This document shows, piece by piece, positions 24,729 through 33,225 of a stretch of 64,000 nucleotides of DNA. The notes below the pieces were generated by a model, which worked only from the letters and a program-made list of their open reading frames with translations, did not search any database and was not told the DNA's origin. The stretch comes from Saccharopolyspora indica. Lineage in GTDB: Bacteria > Actinomycetota > Actinomycetes > Mycobacteriales > Pseudonocardiaceae. Numbering within the stretch: the first letter of the stretch is position 1; every line of letters starts with the position of its first letter. Made by a program: the position numbers and the translations under genes. The DNA lies in the NCBI RefSeq assembly GCF_027853965.1, contig NZ_JAQGLB010000011.1, forward strand, positions 124,001 to 188,000, given 5' to 3'.

Positions 24729-27700
24729 GTGAGCGGGAGCGGATCCGGCTTCCACGGCGAGCCCGCGTTCCGGGTGCTGGGGCCGGTGGAGATCGGGACG
24801 GGTGATGCCGCACGCCACGTGACCGCCTACCGGCAGCGCACCGTGCTGGGCCTGTTCCTGTTGCGGGTCAACGAGTTCGTCTCGGTGGAAGAGCTGATCG
24901 ACGCCATCTGGGGCGAAGCGCCGCCGCCGACCGCCCGCGAGCAGGTCCAGATCTGCGTGTCCAGGTTGCGCCAGATGCTCACCGGGATCGGCGAGCCGCG
25001 GTCGATCGTGACGCGCTCGGGCGGCTACGTCTGCCAGGTGGACCCTGCCCGCGTGGACGCGGCGCTGTTCGAGGAGTACTCGCGGGCGGGCGAGGAGCAC
25101 GGCGCCGCGGGCCGGACGGCGGAGGGCGCGGAGATGTTCCGGCGCGCGCTGGCCCTGTGGCGCGGCGAGGTGCTGGCCGGTGCTTCGGGCAAGGCCCGGC
25201 TGCTGGCCGATGCGTTGGTGGAGAAGAAGATCGGGGTCGTCGAGCACTGCGTCGAGCTGGAACTGGAGCTGGGCAAGCACCGGGAGCTCATCGGCGAGCT
25301 GGCCGGGCTGGTGGCCGAACACCCGTGGCGGGAGCAGCTGCGCGCCTACCTCATGGTCGCGCTGCACCGCTCGGGCAGGCAGGCCGAAGCGCTGGAGGCC
25401 TACCGGCAGGCCAGGCGGGACTTCATCGACGAGCTCGGCATCGAACCGAGCGATTCGCTGCGGCAGCTCGAATCCGTGATCCTCTCCGGCGCGGACGAGC
25501 CCGAGATCGACGGCGTGGTGCCCTCCGGTCCGCTGCGGCGGGCCGAGGACGTGGTGCCGCGCCAGCTGCCCGCTGCCATCGGCGACTTCACCGGCCGCGG
25601 CCTCGCCGTGTCGGCCATCGAGGAGAAGCTCGGCGGCCCCGCGGTGGAGAACACGATGCGGATCGTGTGCATCGCCGGGCGGGGCGGCATCGGCAAGACG
25701 GCGCTCGCGGTCTACGTGGCGCACCGACTGTGCGACGACTACCCGGACGGCCAGCTCTTCGTCAACCTCCGCGGCACGACGGCACCGGTCGAGATCGCCG
25801 ACGTCCTGGCCCGCTTCCTGCGCGCGATCGGCGTGCGGGACAGCGAGATCCCCACCGACCCGGACGAGCTGCAGGACCTCTACCGCAGCAGGCTGAGCGG
25901 GCGGCGCATGCTGGTGGTGCTCGACGACATCGCGGGGGAGGAGCAGATCACGCCGCTGCTGCCCGGCAGCCCGAGCTGCTCGGTGATCGTCACCTGCCGG
26001 CGGCCGCTGGGGATCCTCCCGGGCGCGGTGACGCTCAACCTCGACATCCTGGAGGGCAAGCAGGCGCGCAACCTGCTCGCCCGGCTGGTGGGTCACGAGC
26101 GGGCGAGCGCGGAGAGCGAATCGCTGGACACCCTGACCCAGCTGTGCGGTCACTGGCCGCTGGCGATCCGCATCATCGGCGCCCGGCTGGCCGGGAAACC
26201 GCACTGGACGCTGTCGGCGATGGTGGAGCGGTTGCAGGACGAGCAGGGCAGGCTCGACGAGATCGCCTACGGCAACCTGCACGTGCGCTCGACCCTGTCG
26301 ATCTCCTACGACGGCCTCTCGCCGGAGGCGAAGCGCCTGTTCCGGCTGCTGGGCCTGTGCCGGGTGCCGGACTTCGCGCTGTGGGTGCCCGCCGCGCTGC
26401 TGGACACCGGCCTGCGCACGGCGGGCGACGTCCTGGAGGAGCTGATCGAGGCGAAGCTGGTCGACGTGGTGGCGGCGCAGGGCACCCGCTTCGGCTGGCA
26501 CGACCTGATCCGGATCTTCGCGGTGGAGCGGTTGCGCGAGGAGGACCCGGCGGCGCGCGCAGCGGCCGAACGGCGCCTGCTGGGCGCCTACCTGGGCTTG
26601 GTGCGCGAGGCGCACCGCCGGTTGTACGGCGGCGACTACACGGTGCTGCACGGTGACGGCTACCGCTGGGAACTCCCCGAGAACCAGGTGGACCGGCTGC
26701 TGTCGGAACCGATGGGCTGGTTGGAGGCCGAAGAAGCGGGTCTGGTCGCCGCGGTGCACCAAGCCGCGGAGGCGGAGGCCGACGAGCAGTGCTGGGACCT
26801 GGCGCTGACGTCGGTGACGCTGTTCGAAGCGCGCGGCCAGGTGCACCGCTGGCAGGAAACGCACGAGCGGGCCCTGGAATGCGTCCGCCGCGCGGGCAAC
26901 CGCCGCGGTGAGGCGGCCATCCTGTGCTCGCTGGGATCGCTGCGCCAGACGACGCGCGGCGACTCCGGCGTCGAACTCCTGGAGGACGCGCTGCGGCTGT
27001 TCGCCGAGCTCGGCGAACAGCACGGACAGGCGCTGGCGCTGCGCAACCTGGCCTTCGCCGACCGCATCGCCGGTCAGTACGACAGCGCGGCGGTGCGCTA
27101 CACCGCCGCGGTGGAGAGCTTCCGCGAGGTCGGCGACCTCGTCGCGGAGGCGCACACGCTGATCAGCCTGGCGCAGGTGCACTCGGGCCTGCGGCGCTTC
27201 GACGAGGCGACCCGGGCGCTGAGCGAGTCGATGAGGTTGTGCCACCGCACCGGGAACCGCCGCGTCGAGGCCCAGGCGTGGCAGCGCTACGGCGAGCTCT
27301 ACCTGCAGCAGGAGCTGTTCAGCAAGGCCGAGGAGGCCTTCCGCAAGGTGCTGGAGCTGGTCCTGCCGATGGGCGACCGGGTGGGCGAGGTCTTCGCCCT
27401 GAGCGGGCTCGGCGCGACGTGGACCGAGCAGCGCAAGTACCTGGAATCGGAGAAGGCCCTCACCCGCGCGCTGGAACTGTGCCAGCTGGTCAGCGCGCAC
27501 CTGGGCGAAGGCCAGGTGCTGCTGGAACTGGGCTGGTTGCACCTGGCGAGGCAGGAGCTCAACAGCGCCGACGAGTACCTCCTGCGCGCATCGGATTCGT
27601 TCGAGGAGCTCCGGGCCAAGCTCTGGCAGGCCCGAACCCTCGACGCGCTGGCCCAGGTCCGCCTCCACAGCGACCAACGAGCGGCGGCGGGCACGCTGTG

Positions 27701-27809
27701 GCTCAAGGCCCTCGACCTGATCAAGTCGACCACCTCGCACGAGGCGGAGAAGCTCGCCGAGCGCATCGAACGCCAGCTGCGAGTCCTGGAAAGCCCGCTG
27801 CCCGAGTGA
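24729..27809 (+). CDS. AfsR-like SARP regulator (BTAD, NB-ARC ATPase, TPR)
   Basis: 1,026 residues from a GTG. Order: OmpR-type winged helix (about 10-100; RTVLGLFLLRVNEFVSVEELIDAIWG), bacterial transcriptional activator domain (about 105-250; YSRAGEEHGAAGRTAEGAEMF, ELGIEPSDSLRQLE), NB-ARC ATPase with Walker A GRGGIGKTALAVY (about 313) and Walker B LVVLDDI, and a C-terminal array of TPRs (about 650-1,000). This is the AfsR arrangement of antibiotic regulators, in which ATP and TPR partners tune DNA binding. It is separated from the biosynthetic operon by three genes on either strand, but is the only pathway-type regulator in the window, so control of that operon is likely but unproven. Confidence 0.92.
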   Translation: MSGSGSGFHGEPAFRVLGPVEIGTGDAARHVTAYRQRTVLGLFLLRVNEFVSVEELIDAIWGEAPPPTAREQVQICVSRLRQMLTGIGEPRSIVTRSGGYVCQVDPARVDAALFEEYSRAGEEHGAAGRTAEGAEMFRRALALWRGEVLAGASGKARLLADALVEKKIGVVEHCVELELELGKHRELIGELAGLVAEHPWREQLRAYLMVALHRSGRQAEALEAYRQARRDFIDELGIEPSDSLRQLESVILSGADEPEIDGVVPSGPLRRAEDVVPRQLPAAIGDFTGRGLAVSAIEEKLGGPAVENTMRIVCIAGRGGIGKTALAVYVAHRLCDDYPDGQLFVNLRGTTAPVEIADVLARFLRAIGVRDSEIPTDPDELQDLYRSRLSGRRMLVVLDDIAGEEQITPLLPGSPSCSVIVTCRRPLGILPGAVTLNLDILEGKQARNLLARLVGHERASAESESLDTLTQLCGHWPLAIRIIGARLAGKPHWTLSAMVERLQDEQGRLDEIAYGNLHVRSTLSISYDGLSPEAKRLFRLLGLCRVPDFALWVPAALLDTGLRTAGDVLEELIEAKLVDVVAAQGTRFGWHDLIRIFAVERLREEDPAARAAAERRLLGAYLGLVREAHRRLYGGDYTVLHGDGYRWELPENQVDRLLSEPMGWLEAEEAGLVAAVHQAAEAEADEQCWDLALTSVTLFEARGQVHRWQETHERALECVRRAGNRRGEAAILCSLGSLRQTTRGDSGVELLEDALRLFAELGEQHGQALALRNLAFADRIAGQYDSAAVRYTAAVESFREVGDLVAEAHTLISLAQVHSGLRRFDEATRALSESMRLCHRTGNRRVEAQAWQRYGELYLQQELFSKAEEAFRKVLELVLPMGDRVGEVFALSGLGATWTEQRKYLESEKALTRALELCQLVSAHLGEGQVLLELGWLHLARQELNSADEYLLRASDSFEELRAKLWQARTLDALAQVRLHSDQRAAAGTLWLKALDLIKSTTSHEAEKLAERIERQLRVLESPLPE

Positions 27810-27974
27810 CGGTGATCAGCCCCGAAGGGCGTCGTGGCGCCGGAGGCGGCGAAGGCGACGTTCGCGCTTCCGGCAACCGGAATCGCGGCGAGCACGGCGA
27901 CGGCGACAGCGTTCTTCTTCCCGATGGCGCCACGGCGAGGAAGGTGTTCGGACCGCGTAGTGGCGTTGCGGGGT

Positions 27975-29261
27975 CTACCTTCCCGGCTCAGGGAGGAATT
28001 GCCCGCTGGCCGGGGTGCGCACCTGGTAACCGGCGACCAGAGCTCCGGCGAAGACGAGGAGATAGGCGTTGCCGTAGAGGATCTCCACGCCCTGCCACGG
28101 TGGTACCGCGCTGATGCCGAGCACGGGGAAGTGGATGTCGAGCCCGAACAGGACGTGCACCGGCCAGGCGAAGGTGAGCGCGAGCAGACCGGCGATGACG
28201 GCGGGGGATGCGCACCTGACGGCCAGCACGGCCAGCGGAGCGATCCACACCCAGTGGTGGCTCCAGGAGAACGGGGAGACGGCGGTCGCGGTCAGGCCGC
28301 AGAGAGTCAGCCCGAACAGCTCGTGGCCACGAGCGCGCGCGACGGCGGCCAGGCCGATCCCCAGCGCCACCACGGCGATCGCGCAGATCAGCCACATCAG
28401 TCGTTGGGCGTCCCCGACACCGATGAGCCGGGCGATCAGGCCGTTGATCGACAGGTTTCCAGATCCGTCGGTGTCCGAGAACCTGGTGTTGTCCAGGAAC
28501 GTTCCTCCCCAGTAGCGCGCCGAGTCCTTCGGGGCGATGAGGAACCCGGCGCCGGTGGTGGCAGTCGCCGTGATCGCTGCCGCAGCCGCGGCCCGGAACC
28601 GTCGCGTGCACAGCAGGTAGACGATGAACAGGCCCGGGGTGAGCTTGATGGCGGTTGCGATGCCGAGCCCCACTCCGCTCCACCACCTGCCGCGAGCGGT
28701 GAGGTCGAAGAGCACGATCGCCAGCAGCAGCAGATTGATCTGCCCGAGCCACATGGTCCACGTGATCGGTTCCAGCACGAACAGCAAACCGGTGATCGCC
28801 ACCGCAGCCCGGCGCAGCTCCCGATCCGGGAGGTGCCCGATGCAGCGCAGGCACCGCCACACCACGGCGGCCAGGAGGGCGATGTGCGACGGGATGACCA
28901 GTGCTTGGCACAGCCACGCCGGGACCAGGGCCAACGGCGTGAACAACACGGCAGCGAACGGCGTGTAGGTGAAGGGGAAGCTGCCAACGGCCACGCGCAG
29001 ATCGGCTTCGTACAGCGGTTCTCCGTGCAGCAGAGCGGCGCCACCGGCCCGGTAGACGGTGATGTCGAGGAAATCACCGACGACCATCTGCCCGGTGAAC
29101 GCCCAGTGCAGCAACGACGGAACGGCGAACACCGCTGCCGAGAGCACGACGATGACCACCACGTGCTGGGACAACCATCGAAGCCGCGGCGAAAGTCGTT
29201 TCTCCCCGGCCGAACCCGAACCTGCACGCCCGTCCTTCAGTTCTGAAATGACGCTGGCCAC
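27975..29261 (-). CDS. GT87-family membrane mannosyltransferase
   Basis: 428 residues, about ten membrane helices. It has the family's acidic-residue periplasmic loop after the first helix (VVGDFLDITVYRAGGAALLHGEPLY) and later conserved segments (PFAAVLFTPLA, GQINLLLLAIVLFDL, KLTPGLFIVYLL, SWSHHWVW). GT87 enzymes (PimE-like) use polyprenyl-phosphate-mannose to extend lipid-anchored glycans in actinobacteria. It converges on the AfsR-like gene with 165 bases between the two stops. Confidence 0.88.
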   Translation of the reverse strand: MASVISELKDGRAGSGSAGEKRLSPRLRWLSQHVVVIVVLSAAVFAVPSLLHWAFTGQMVVGDFLDITVYRAGGAALLHGEPLYEADLRVAVGSFPFTYTPFAAVLFTPLALVPAWLCQALVIPSHIALLAAVVWRCLRCIGHLPDRELRRAAVAITGLLFVLEPITWTMWLGQINLLLLAIVLFDLTARGRWWSGVGLGIATAIKLTPGLFIVYLLCTRRFRAAAAAAITATATTGAGFLIAPKDSARYWGGTFLDNTRFSDTDGSGNLSINGLIARLIGVGDAQRLMWLICAIAVVALGIGLAAVARARGHELFGLTLCGLTATAVSPFSWSHHWVWIAPLAVLAVRCASPAVIAGLLALTFAWPVHVLFGLDIHFPVLGISAVPPWQGVEILYGNAYLLVFAGALVAGYQVRTPASGQFLPEPGR

Positions 29262-29453
29262 GAGGACGGTGCGCCAAGTGCTGATCTGCGGTGCTCCGCC
29301 GCCCGGCAGCGTTGTCCAGTGAACCGCGCTGCCCGGAGCTTCAAGCTACATCACCACGCCCGAGTTCCATCCGCGTTTCAGGAAAGTTGCGGAGGGCTCG
29401 CGCGAATCGCGGTCTCCTCGCACCGCGCCGAGAGTCAGGATGCGTGCCCAGGG

Positions 29454-30287
29454 TCAGTCGTCGTCGCAGGTGCGGCGGCGTTCCAGGAAGACGGTGTCGC
29501 GCCAGGTTCCGTGGTGCTGGGCGATGCGCTCGCGGACGCCGACGGTGCGGAACCCCGCGGAGTAGTGCAGGGCCAGGCTGGCGCGGTTCTCCGGGAAGAT
29601 CGAGGTCTGCAGCGTCCACAGCCCGTCGAGGTCGGCGGCGGTGACCTGCTTGTGCAGCAGGGCTTTCCCGACGCCGCGACCGCGGAACGCTTCGCCCACG
29701 TAGAGCGAGTTCTCGCCGACTCCGGCGTAGCAGTCCCGGTTGGACACCGGCGTGATGGCGGCCCACCCGGCGACCTCGCCGTCGATCTCGGCGACCCACC
29801 GGTGCGCCGGGAGCCACTTGGCCTCCAGCGCCTTGCGCGGTGGCACGTCGGTTTCGAAGGTGGCGTCGCCGGTGGCGATGCCCTCGGCGTAGATGCGGCG
29901 CACCGCGGGCCAGTCGGCGGCGTCGAGGGCGCGGACCGCGACGTCCGCGGGGAGATCGGTGGGGCAGCAGGGGCGGGCGAGCATGCCCATGACGGCTTCG
30001 GCGGCGTGCGGCAGGCCGGTGCAGCACGCGGTGTTGATCGAGACCCGGGTGGCGGTGCCCTGCTTGGACAGCACCACGAAGCCGACGTCGGCGAGCTTGC
30101 GCACGTGGTGGGAGCAGGTCGACTGGCTGATGCCCAGCAGCTCGGTCAGCGCCCCCACGGTGGTCGATCCGGCGGCGGCGACCGCGTGCAGCAGCCGCAC
30201 GCGCATGGGTTCGGCGAGGCTGGCGAACCAGCCCGCGTAGGTCGCCGCGGCCTCGGCGGGCAGCAACTGCGTCTCGGACGTCGTCAT
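29454..30287 (-). CDS. ArsR regulator fused to ArsN-type N-acetyltransferase
   Basis: 277 residues from ATG 30285-30287. The N-terminal ArsR/SmtB winged helix (about 15-95) contains ISQSTCSHHVRKLADVGFV, followed by two Cys pairs (TACCTGLP and ARPCCPTD) that could bind As(III). The C-terminal GNAT domain (about 115-270) is of the phosphinothricin/arsinothricin acetyltransferase type: SLYVGEAFRGRGVGKALL (acetyl-CoA loop), WTLQTSIFPENRASLALHYSAGF, GVRERIAQHHGTWRDTVFLER. ArsN1 enzymes detoxify arsinothricin. Regulator and enzyme in one chain suggest autoregulated resistance. It is divergent from a flavoprotein gene across an ATCGAT-rich promoter. Confidence 0.88.
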   Translation of the reverse strand: MTTSETQLLPAEAAATYAGWFASLAEPMRVRLLHAVAAAGSTTVGALTELLGISQSTCSHHVRKLADVGFVVLSKQGTATRVSINTACCTGLPHAAEAVMGMLARPCCPTDLPADVAVRALDAADWPAVRRIYAEGIATGDATFETDVPPRKALEAKWLPAHRWVAEIDGEVAGWAAITPVSNRDCYAGVGENSLYVGEAFRGRGVGKALLHKQVTAADLDGLWTLQTSIFPENRASLALHYSAGFRTVGVRERIAQHHGTWRDTVFLERRRTCDDD

Positions 30288-30307
30288 GAGCACAAGTATC
30301 GACACAG

Positions 30308-30373
30308 ATCGATGGTTGCGTCAATCGATGCTCATCGATACATTCGGTCCATCATTCATCGAACGCCATCGAT
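30308..30373. promoter_or_regulatory. Cluster of four ATCGAT elements, probable ArsR operator
   Basis: ATCGAT occurs at 30308, 30324, 30334 and 30368 within the 100-base gap between the divergent ArsR-ArsN and flavoprotein genes. The spacing 30324/30334 is 10 bases, about one helical turn. The same hexamer lies at 32845, 24 bases before the second arsR start, so a shared ArsR-type operator is likely. AAAGGAG at 30375-30381 is the ribosome site for the flavoprotein. Confidence 0.6.
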
Positions 30374-30387
30374 TAAAGGAGTGACTC

Positions 30388-31695
30388 GTGGACGAGCTGC
30401 CGGTTGTGGTGGTCGGTGCGGGCCCCATCGGGTTGGCCGCAGCGGCACACCTGGCTGAACGCGGATTCGAACCGCTCGTGCTGGAAGCGGCAGGGGAGAT
30501 CGGGGCCTCGGTCCGCGAGTGGGGCCACGTGCGGCTGTTCTCGCGCTGGGCGGAGCTGATCGATCCGGCCGCCGCCCGGCTCCTGGAAACCCGGGAATGG
30601 CGACGCCCGGATGCGGCCGCCTACCCGACGGGCGCGGACTGGGTGTCGGAGTACCTGGAGCCGCTCGGAGCGGCCCTCGGCGACCGGGTGCGGCTGGGCG
30701 CGCGAGTCGTCGGAGTGGCGCGGCGGGGCCGGGACCGCGTGGTCGACGCGGGACGCGACACCGAACCGCTGACCGTGCACGTGGCCGGCGAGGAGCGGAT
30801 CACGGCGCGGGCGGTCGTCGACGCCTCCGGCACCTGGAGCTCGCCGAACCCGCTGGGCGGCGACGGGCTGCCCGCGCTCGGCGAACGCGCGGCACGGGAG
30901 CGGATCACCTACCAGGTCCCGGACTTCGCCGATGAGCAGGTGCGGGCGCGGTTCGCGGGCAAGCGCGTGGCGATCGCCGGCAGCGGGCACTCGGCGCTGA
31001 CCGCCCTGGTCGGGCTGGCGCAGATCGCCGAAGAGGTGCCGGGCACCGAGATCGTGTGGGTGCTGCGCCGCGGCACGTCGGGCAACGTCTTCGGCGGCGG
31101 CGAGGCCGACCAGCTCCCCGCGCGCGGCGCGCTCGGGCTGCGCGCCCGCCAGGCTGTCGAGGAGGGCTGCGTCCGGACGGTGACCGGCTTCCGCACCGCC
31201 TCCGTCGAACCGGACGGCGACGGCCGCCTGGTGCTGACCTCCTTCGACGGGAACAAGACCGGCCCGGTCGACGAAGTCGTGGTGCTGACCGGGTTCCGGC
31301 CGGACCTGTCGTGGCTGTCGGAGATCCGCCTCGAACGGGACCCGGTGCTGCAGGCCCCGGCCGAGCTCGCGCCGCTGATCGACCCGAACGTGCACTCCTG
31401 CGGCACCGTCTACCCGCACGGCGCGAAGGAGCTCTCGCACCCCGAGCCCGGGGTGTTCCTGGCCGGGATGAAGAGCTACGGCCGTGCGCCGACGTTCCTG
31501 GCGATGACCGGCTACGAGCAGGTGCGCAGCGTGGCCGCCGCGATCGCAGGCGACACCGAGGCCGCCGAACGCGTCGAACTCGTCCTGCCCGAAACCGGGG
31601 TCTGCGGCGGCGCCGGTCTGTTCGACGAGCCCGAGGCGGAGAAGGGCGGCTGCTGCGCCGCACCGGAGGTCATCGCACCGCCCCGCGCGGGCTAA
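30388..31695 (+). CDS. FAD/NAD(P)-binding oxidoreductase of the arsenic island
   Basis: 435 residues from a GTG with AAAGGAG upstream. Two Rossmann motifs: VVGAGPIGLAAAAHLAERG (FAD) near residue 8 and VAIAGSGHSALTALVGLA (NAD(P)) near residue 195; VVLTGFRPDL is the GD-like closing motif. The C-terminal tail is Cys-rich (GVCGGAGLF, GGCCAAPE), which may bind arsenic or another metal. Flavoproteins of this kind accompany arsR, acr3 and arsC in many actinobacteria; the exact reaction is unknown. The last 4 bases overlap the convergent ArsO-like gene. Confidence 0.82.
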   Translation: MDELPVVVVGAGPIGLAAAAHLAERGFEPLVLEAAGEIGASVREWGHVRLFSRWAELIDPAAARLLETREWRRPDAAAYPTGADWVSEYLEPLGAALGDRVRLGARVVGVARRGRDRVVDAGRDTEPLTVHVAGEERITARAVVDASGTWSSPNPLGGDGLPALGERAARERITYQVPDFADEQVRARFAGKRVAIAGSGHSALTALVGLAQIAEEVPGTEIVWVLRRGTSGNVFGGGEADQLPARGALGLRARQAVEEGCVRTVTGFRTASVEPDGDGRLVLTSFDGNKTGPVDEVVVLTGFRPDLSWLSEIRLERDPVLQAPAELAPLIDPNVHSCGTVYPHGAKELSHPEPGVFLAGMKSYGRAPTFLAMTGYEQVRSVAAAIAGDTEAAERVELVLPETGVCGGAGLFDEPEAEKGGCCAAPEVIAPPRAG

Positions 31696-32765
31696 CCAGC
31701 GGCTTCGTCGCGCTGGAGCTCCTCGGCGATCTCGGCCGCGGTCACCTTCGCGATCCGGCTCGCGCCGACCAGCGTGGCCGCGGCCCAGCCGGTCCAGTCC
31801 CCGTAGCCGAGCAGGTGCAGCCGCGGCTCCTGCAGGCAGCGGGTTCCCTCGGTCGGGACCACGTCGTCGTCCACCGCCAGCCCGAGGGGTGCGAGGTGAC
31901 CGAGGTCCGGGCGGAAGCCGGTGCACCAGATGATCGCGTCGCAGTCGAGCTCGCGGCCGTCGTCCCAGCCGACACCGCGTTCGGTGAGCCGGTCGAACAT
32001 CGGCTCCGCGCGCAGCACACCGCGATCGCGGGCGTCGCGGACGCCGGGCAGCATCACGATGTCGCCGAGGCTCCTGGTCCCGCCGCTGTCGGGGAGCCCG
32101 GCGCGGCGGGCGGCTTCGCGCTGCGTGGCCACGTCGAACAGCACCCGGCCGTCGACGTCGTCCGGCATGAACCGCGGCGGCCGGCGAGTCGCCCACGTCG
32201 TCTCCGCGACCGTGGAGACCTCCGCGAGGATCTGAGCGGCGGAGTTGCCGCCGCCGACCACCACCACGCGCTGCCCGGCGAACTCCTGCGGAGACCGGTA
32301 GTCGGTGGTGTGCAGCTGCCGGCCCGCGAACAGTTCCCGGCCGGGGTAGTGCGGCAGGTGCGGAGCGCCCCAGGTGCCGGTCGCGCTGATCACCACCCGC
32401 GCCCGCCACACACCCTGGTCGGTCTGCACCGCCAACCACGCGCCCGCGCCGTGCACGCCCCGCACCCGCACGGGCCGCTGCACCGGGAGGTCGTAGCGCT
32501 GCTCGTAGGCGGCGAGGTAGCCCGCGACGTGCTCGGCCGTCGGGAACTCCTCGCCGGGTTGCCGGGGCATCCACCAGCCCGGCAGCGGGCTGTACTCGGC
32601 GGGGGAGAACAGCCGCAACGAGTCCCAGCAGTGCCGCCAGGCGCCCCCGGGCCCGGGCTGGTCGTCGAGGACGACGAAGTCCACGCCCGCCCGCCGCAGG
32701 AAGTACCCCGCAGCCAAACCGGCCTGACCGCCGCCGATCACCACCACGTCCCGAACCTCGGTCAC
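31692..32765 (-). CDS. ArsO-like flavin-dependent monooxygenase
   Basis: 357 residues from GTG 32763-32765, preceded by GGGAGG at a suitable distance; an upstream ATG at 32846 would almost abut the divergent arsR and is disfavoured. Motifs: VVVIGGGQAGLAAGYFLRR (FAD), SATGTWGAPHLPHYPGRELF (FMO-like segment), VVVVGGGNSAAQILAEVS (NADPH) and CTGFRPDL. It resembles the trimethylamine-monooxygenase-like flavoproteins called ArsO in arsenic islands, whose reaction is not settled. Divergent from the arsR-acr3-arsC operon. Confidence 0.82.
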   Translation of the reverse strand: MTEVRDVVVIGGGQAGLAAGYFLRRAGVDFVVLDDQPGPGGAWRHCWDSLRLFSPAEYSPLPGWWMPRQPGEEFPTAEHVAGYLAAYEQRYDLPVQRPVRVRGVHGAGAWLAVQTDQGVWRARVVISATGTWGAPHLPHYPGRELFAGRQLHTTDYRSPQEFAGQRVVVVGGGNSAAQILAEVSTVAETTWATRRPPRFMPDDVDGRVLFDVATQREAARRAGLPDSGGTRSLGDIVMLPGVRDARDRGVLRAEPMFDRLTERGVGWDDGRELDCDAIIWCTGFRPDLGHLAPLGLAVDDDVVPTEGTRCLQEPRLHLLGYGDWTGWAAATLVGASRIAKVTAAEIAEELQRDEAAG

Positions 32766-32868
32766 CCGCGCCTCCCGACTCCACGACCTCCCGAGGTGCC
32801 GGTCACACCGCCGCGGGGAGGCCGCCACCGAGCTTGCTTCCTGCATCGATGACTGTCAAATTAGATCC

Positions 32869-33225
32869 ATGTCGAAACAAGAGTTGCCGATCGTCGACGC
32901 CTGCGCGACCCAGGTGATGCGCGAGCCGCTGACCGCCGAGCAGGCGGCGGAGCTGGCCAAGGCGTTCAAGGCGATCGGTGACCCGGTCCGGCTGCGGCTG
33001 CTGTCGCTGATCGCCTCCCACGCGGGCGGCGAAGCGTGCGTGTGCGACCTCACCGGGGCCTTCGAGCTGTCCGGGCCGACGATCTCCCACCACCTCAAGG
33101 TGCTGCGCGAGGCCGGGCTCATCACCGGCGAACGCCGCGGCACCTGGGTCTACTACCAGGCCCGCCCCGAAGCGCTCAAGCCGCTGGCCGAGTCGCTGCT
33201 GCCCGCGCAGGCGGTGACGGCATGA
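32869..33225 (+). CDS. arsR: ArsR-family arsenical-responsive repressor
   Basis: 118 residues. The winged helix contains LSGPTISHHLKVLREAGLITGERRGTWVYY. The metal-site segment is GGEACVCDLTG (two Cys one residue apart, like ELCVCDL of ArsR), and a third Cys lies near the N terminus (VDACATQ). No Shine-Dalgarno sequence is visible before the ATG, so translation may be leaderless. An ATCGAT element lies just upstream. First gene of arsR-acr3-arsC; the stop overlaps the acr3 start. Confidence 0.93.
   Translation: MSKQELPIVDACATQVMREPLTAEQAAELAKAFKAIGDPVRLRLLSLIASHAGGEACVCDLTGAFELSGPTISHHLKVLREAGLITGERRGTWVYYQARPEALKPLAESLLPAQAVTA

Noticed and set aside
24424..24732. 102-codon plus-strand frame before the AfsR-like gene
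   Set aside because: No ribosome site, basic low-complexity product, lower codon bias, no family resemblance.
27834..27933. Signal-peptide-like translation on the minus strand (AVAVAVLAAIPVAGSANVAF)
   Set aside because: No ATG, GTG or TTG start is available in that frame, and it runs without a stop into the antisense of the AfsR-like gene. At best a relic of a small secreted peptide.
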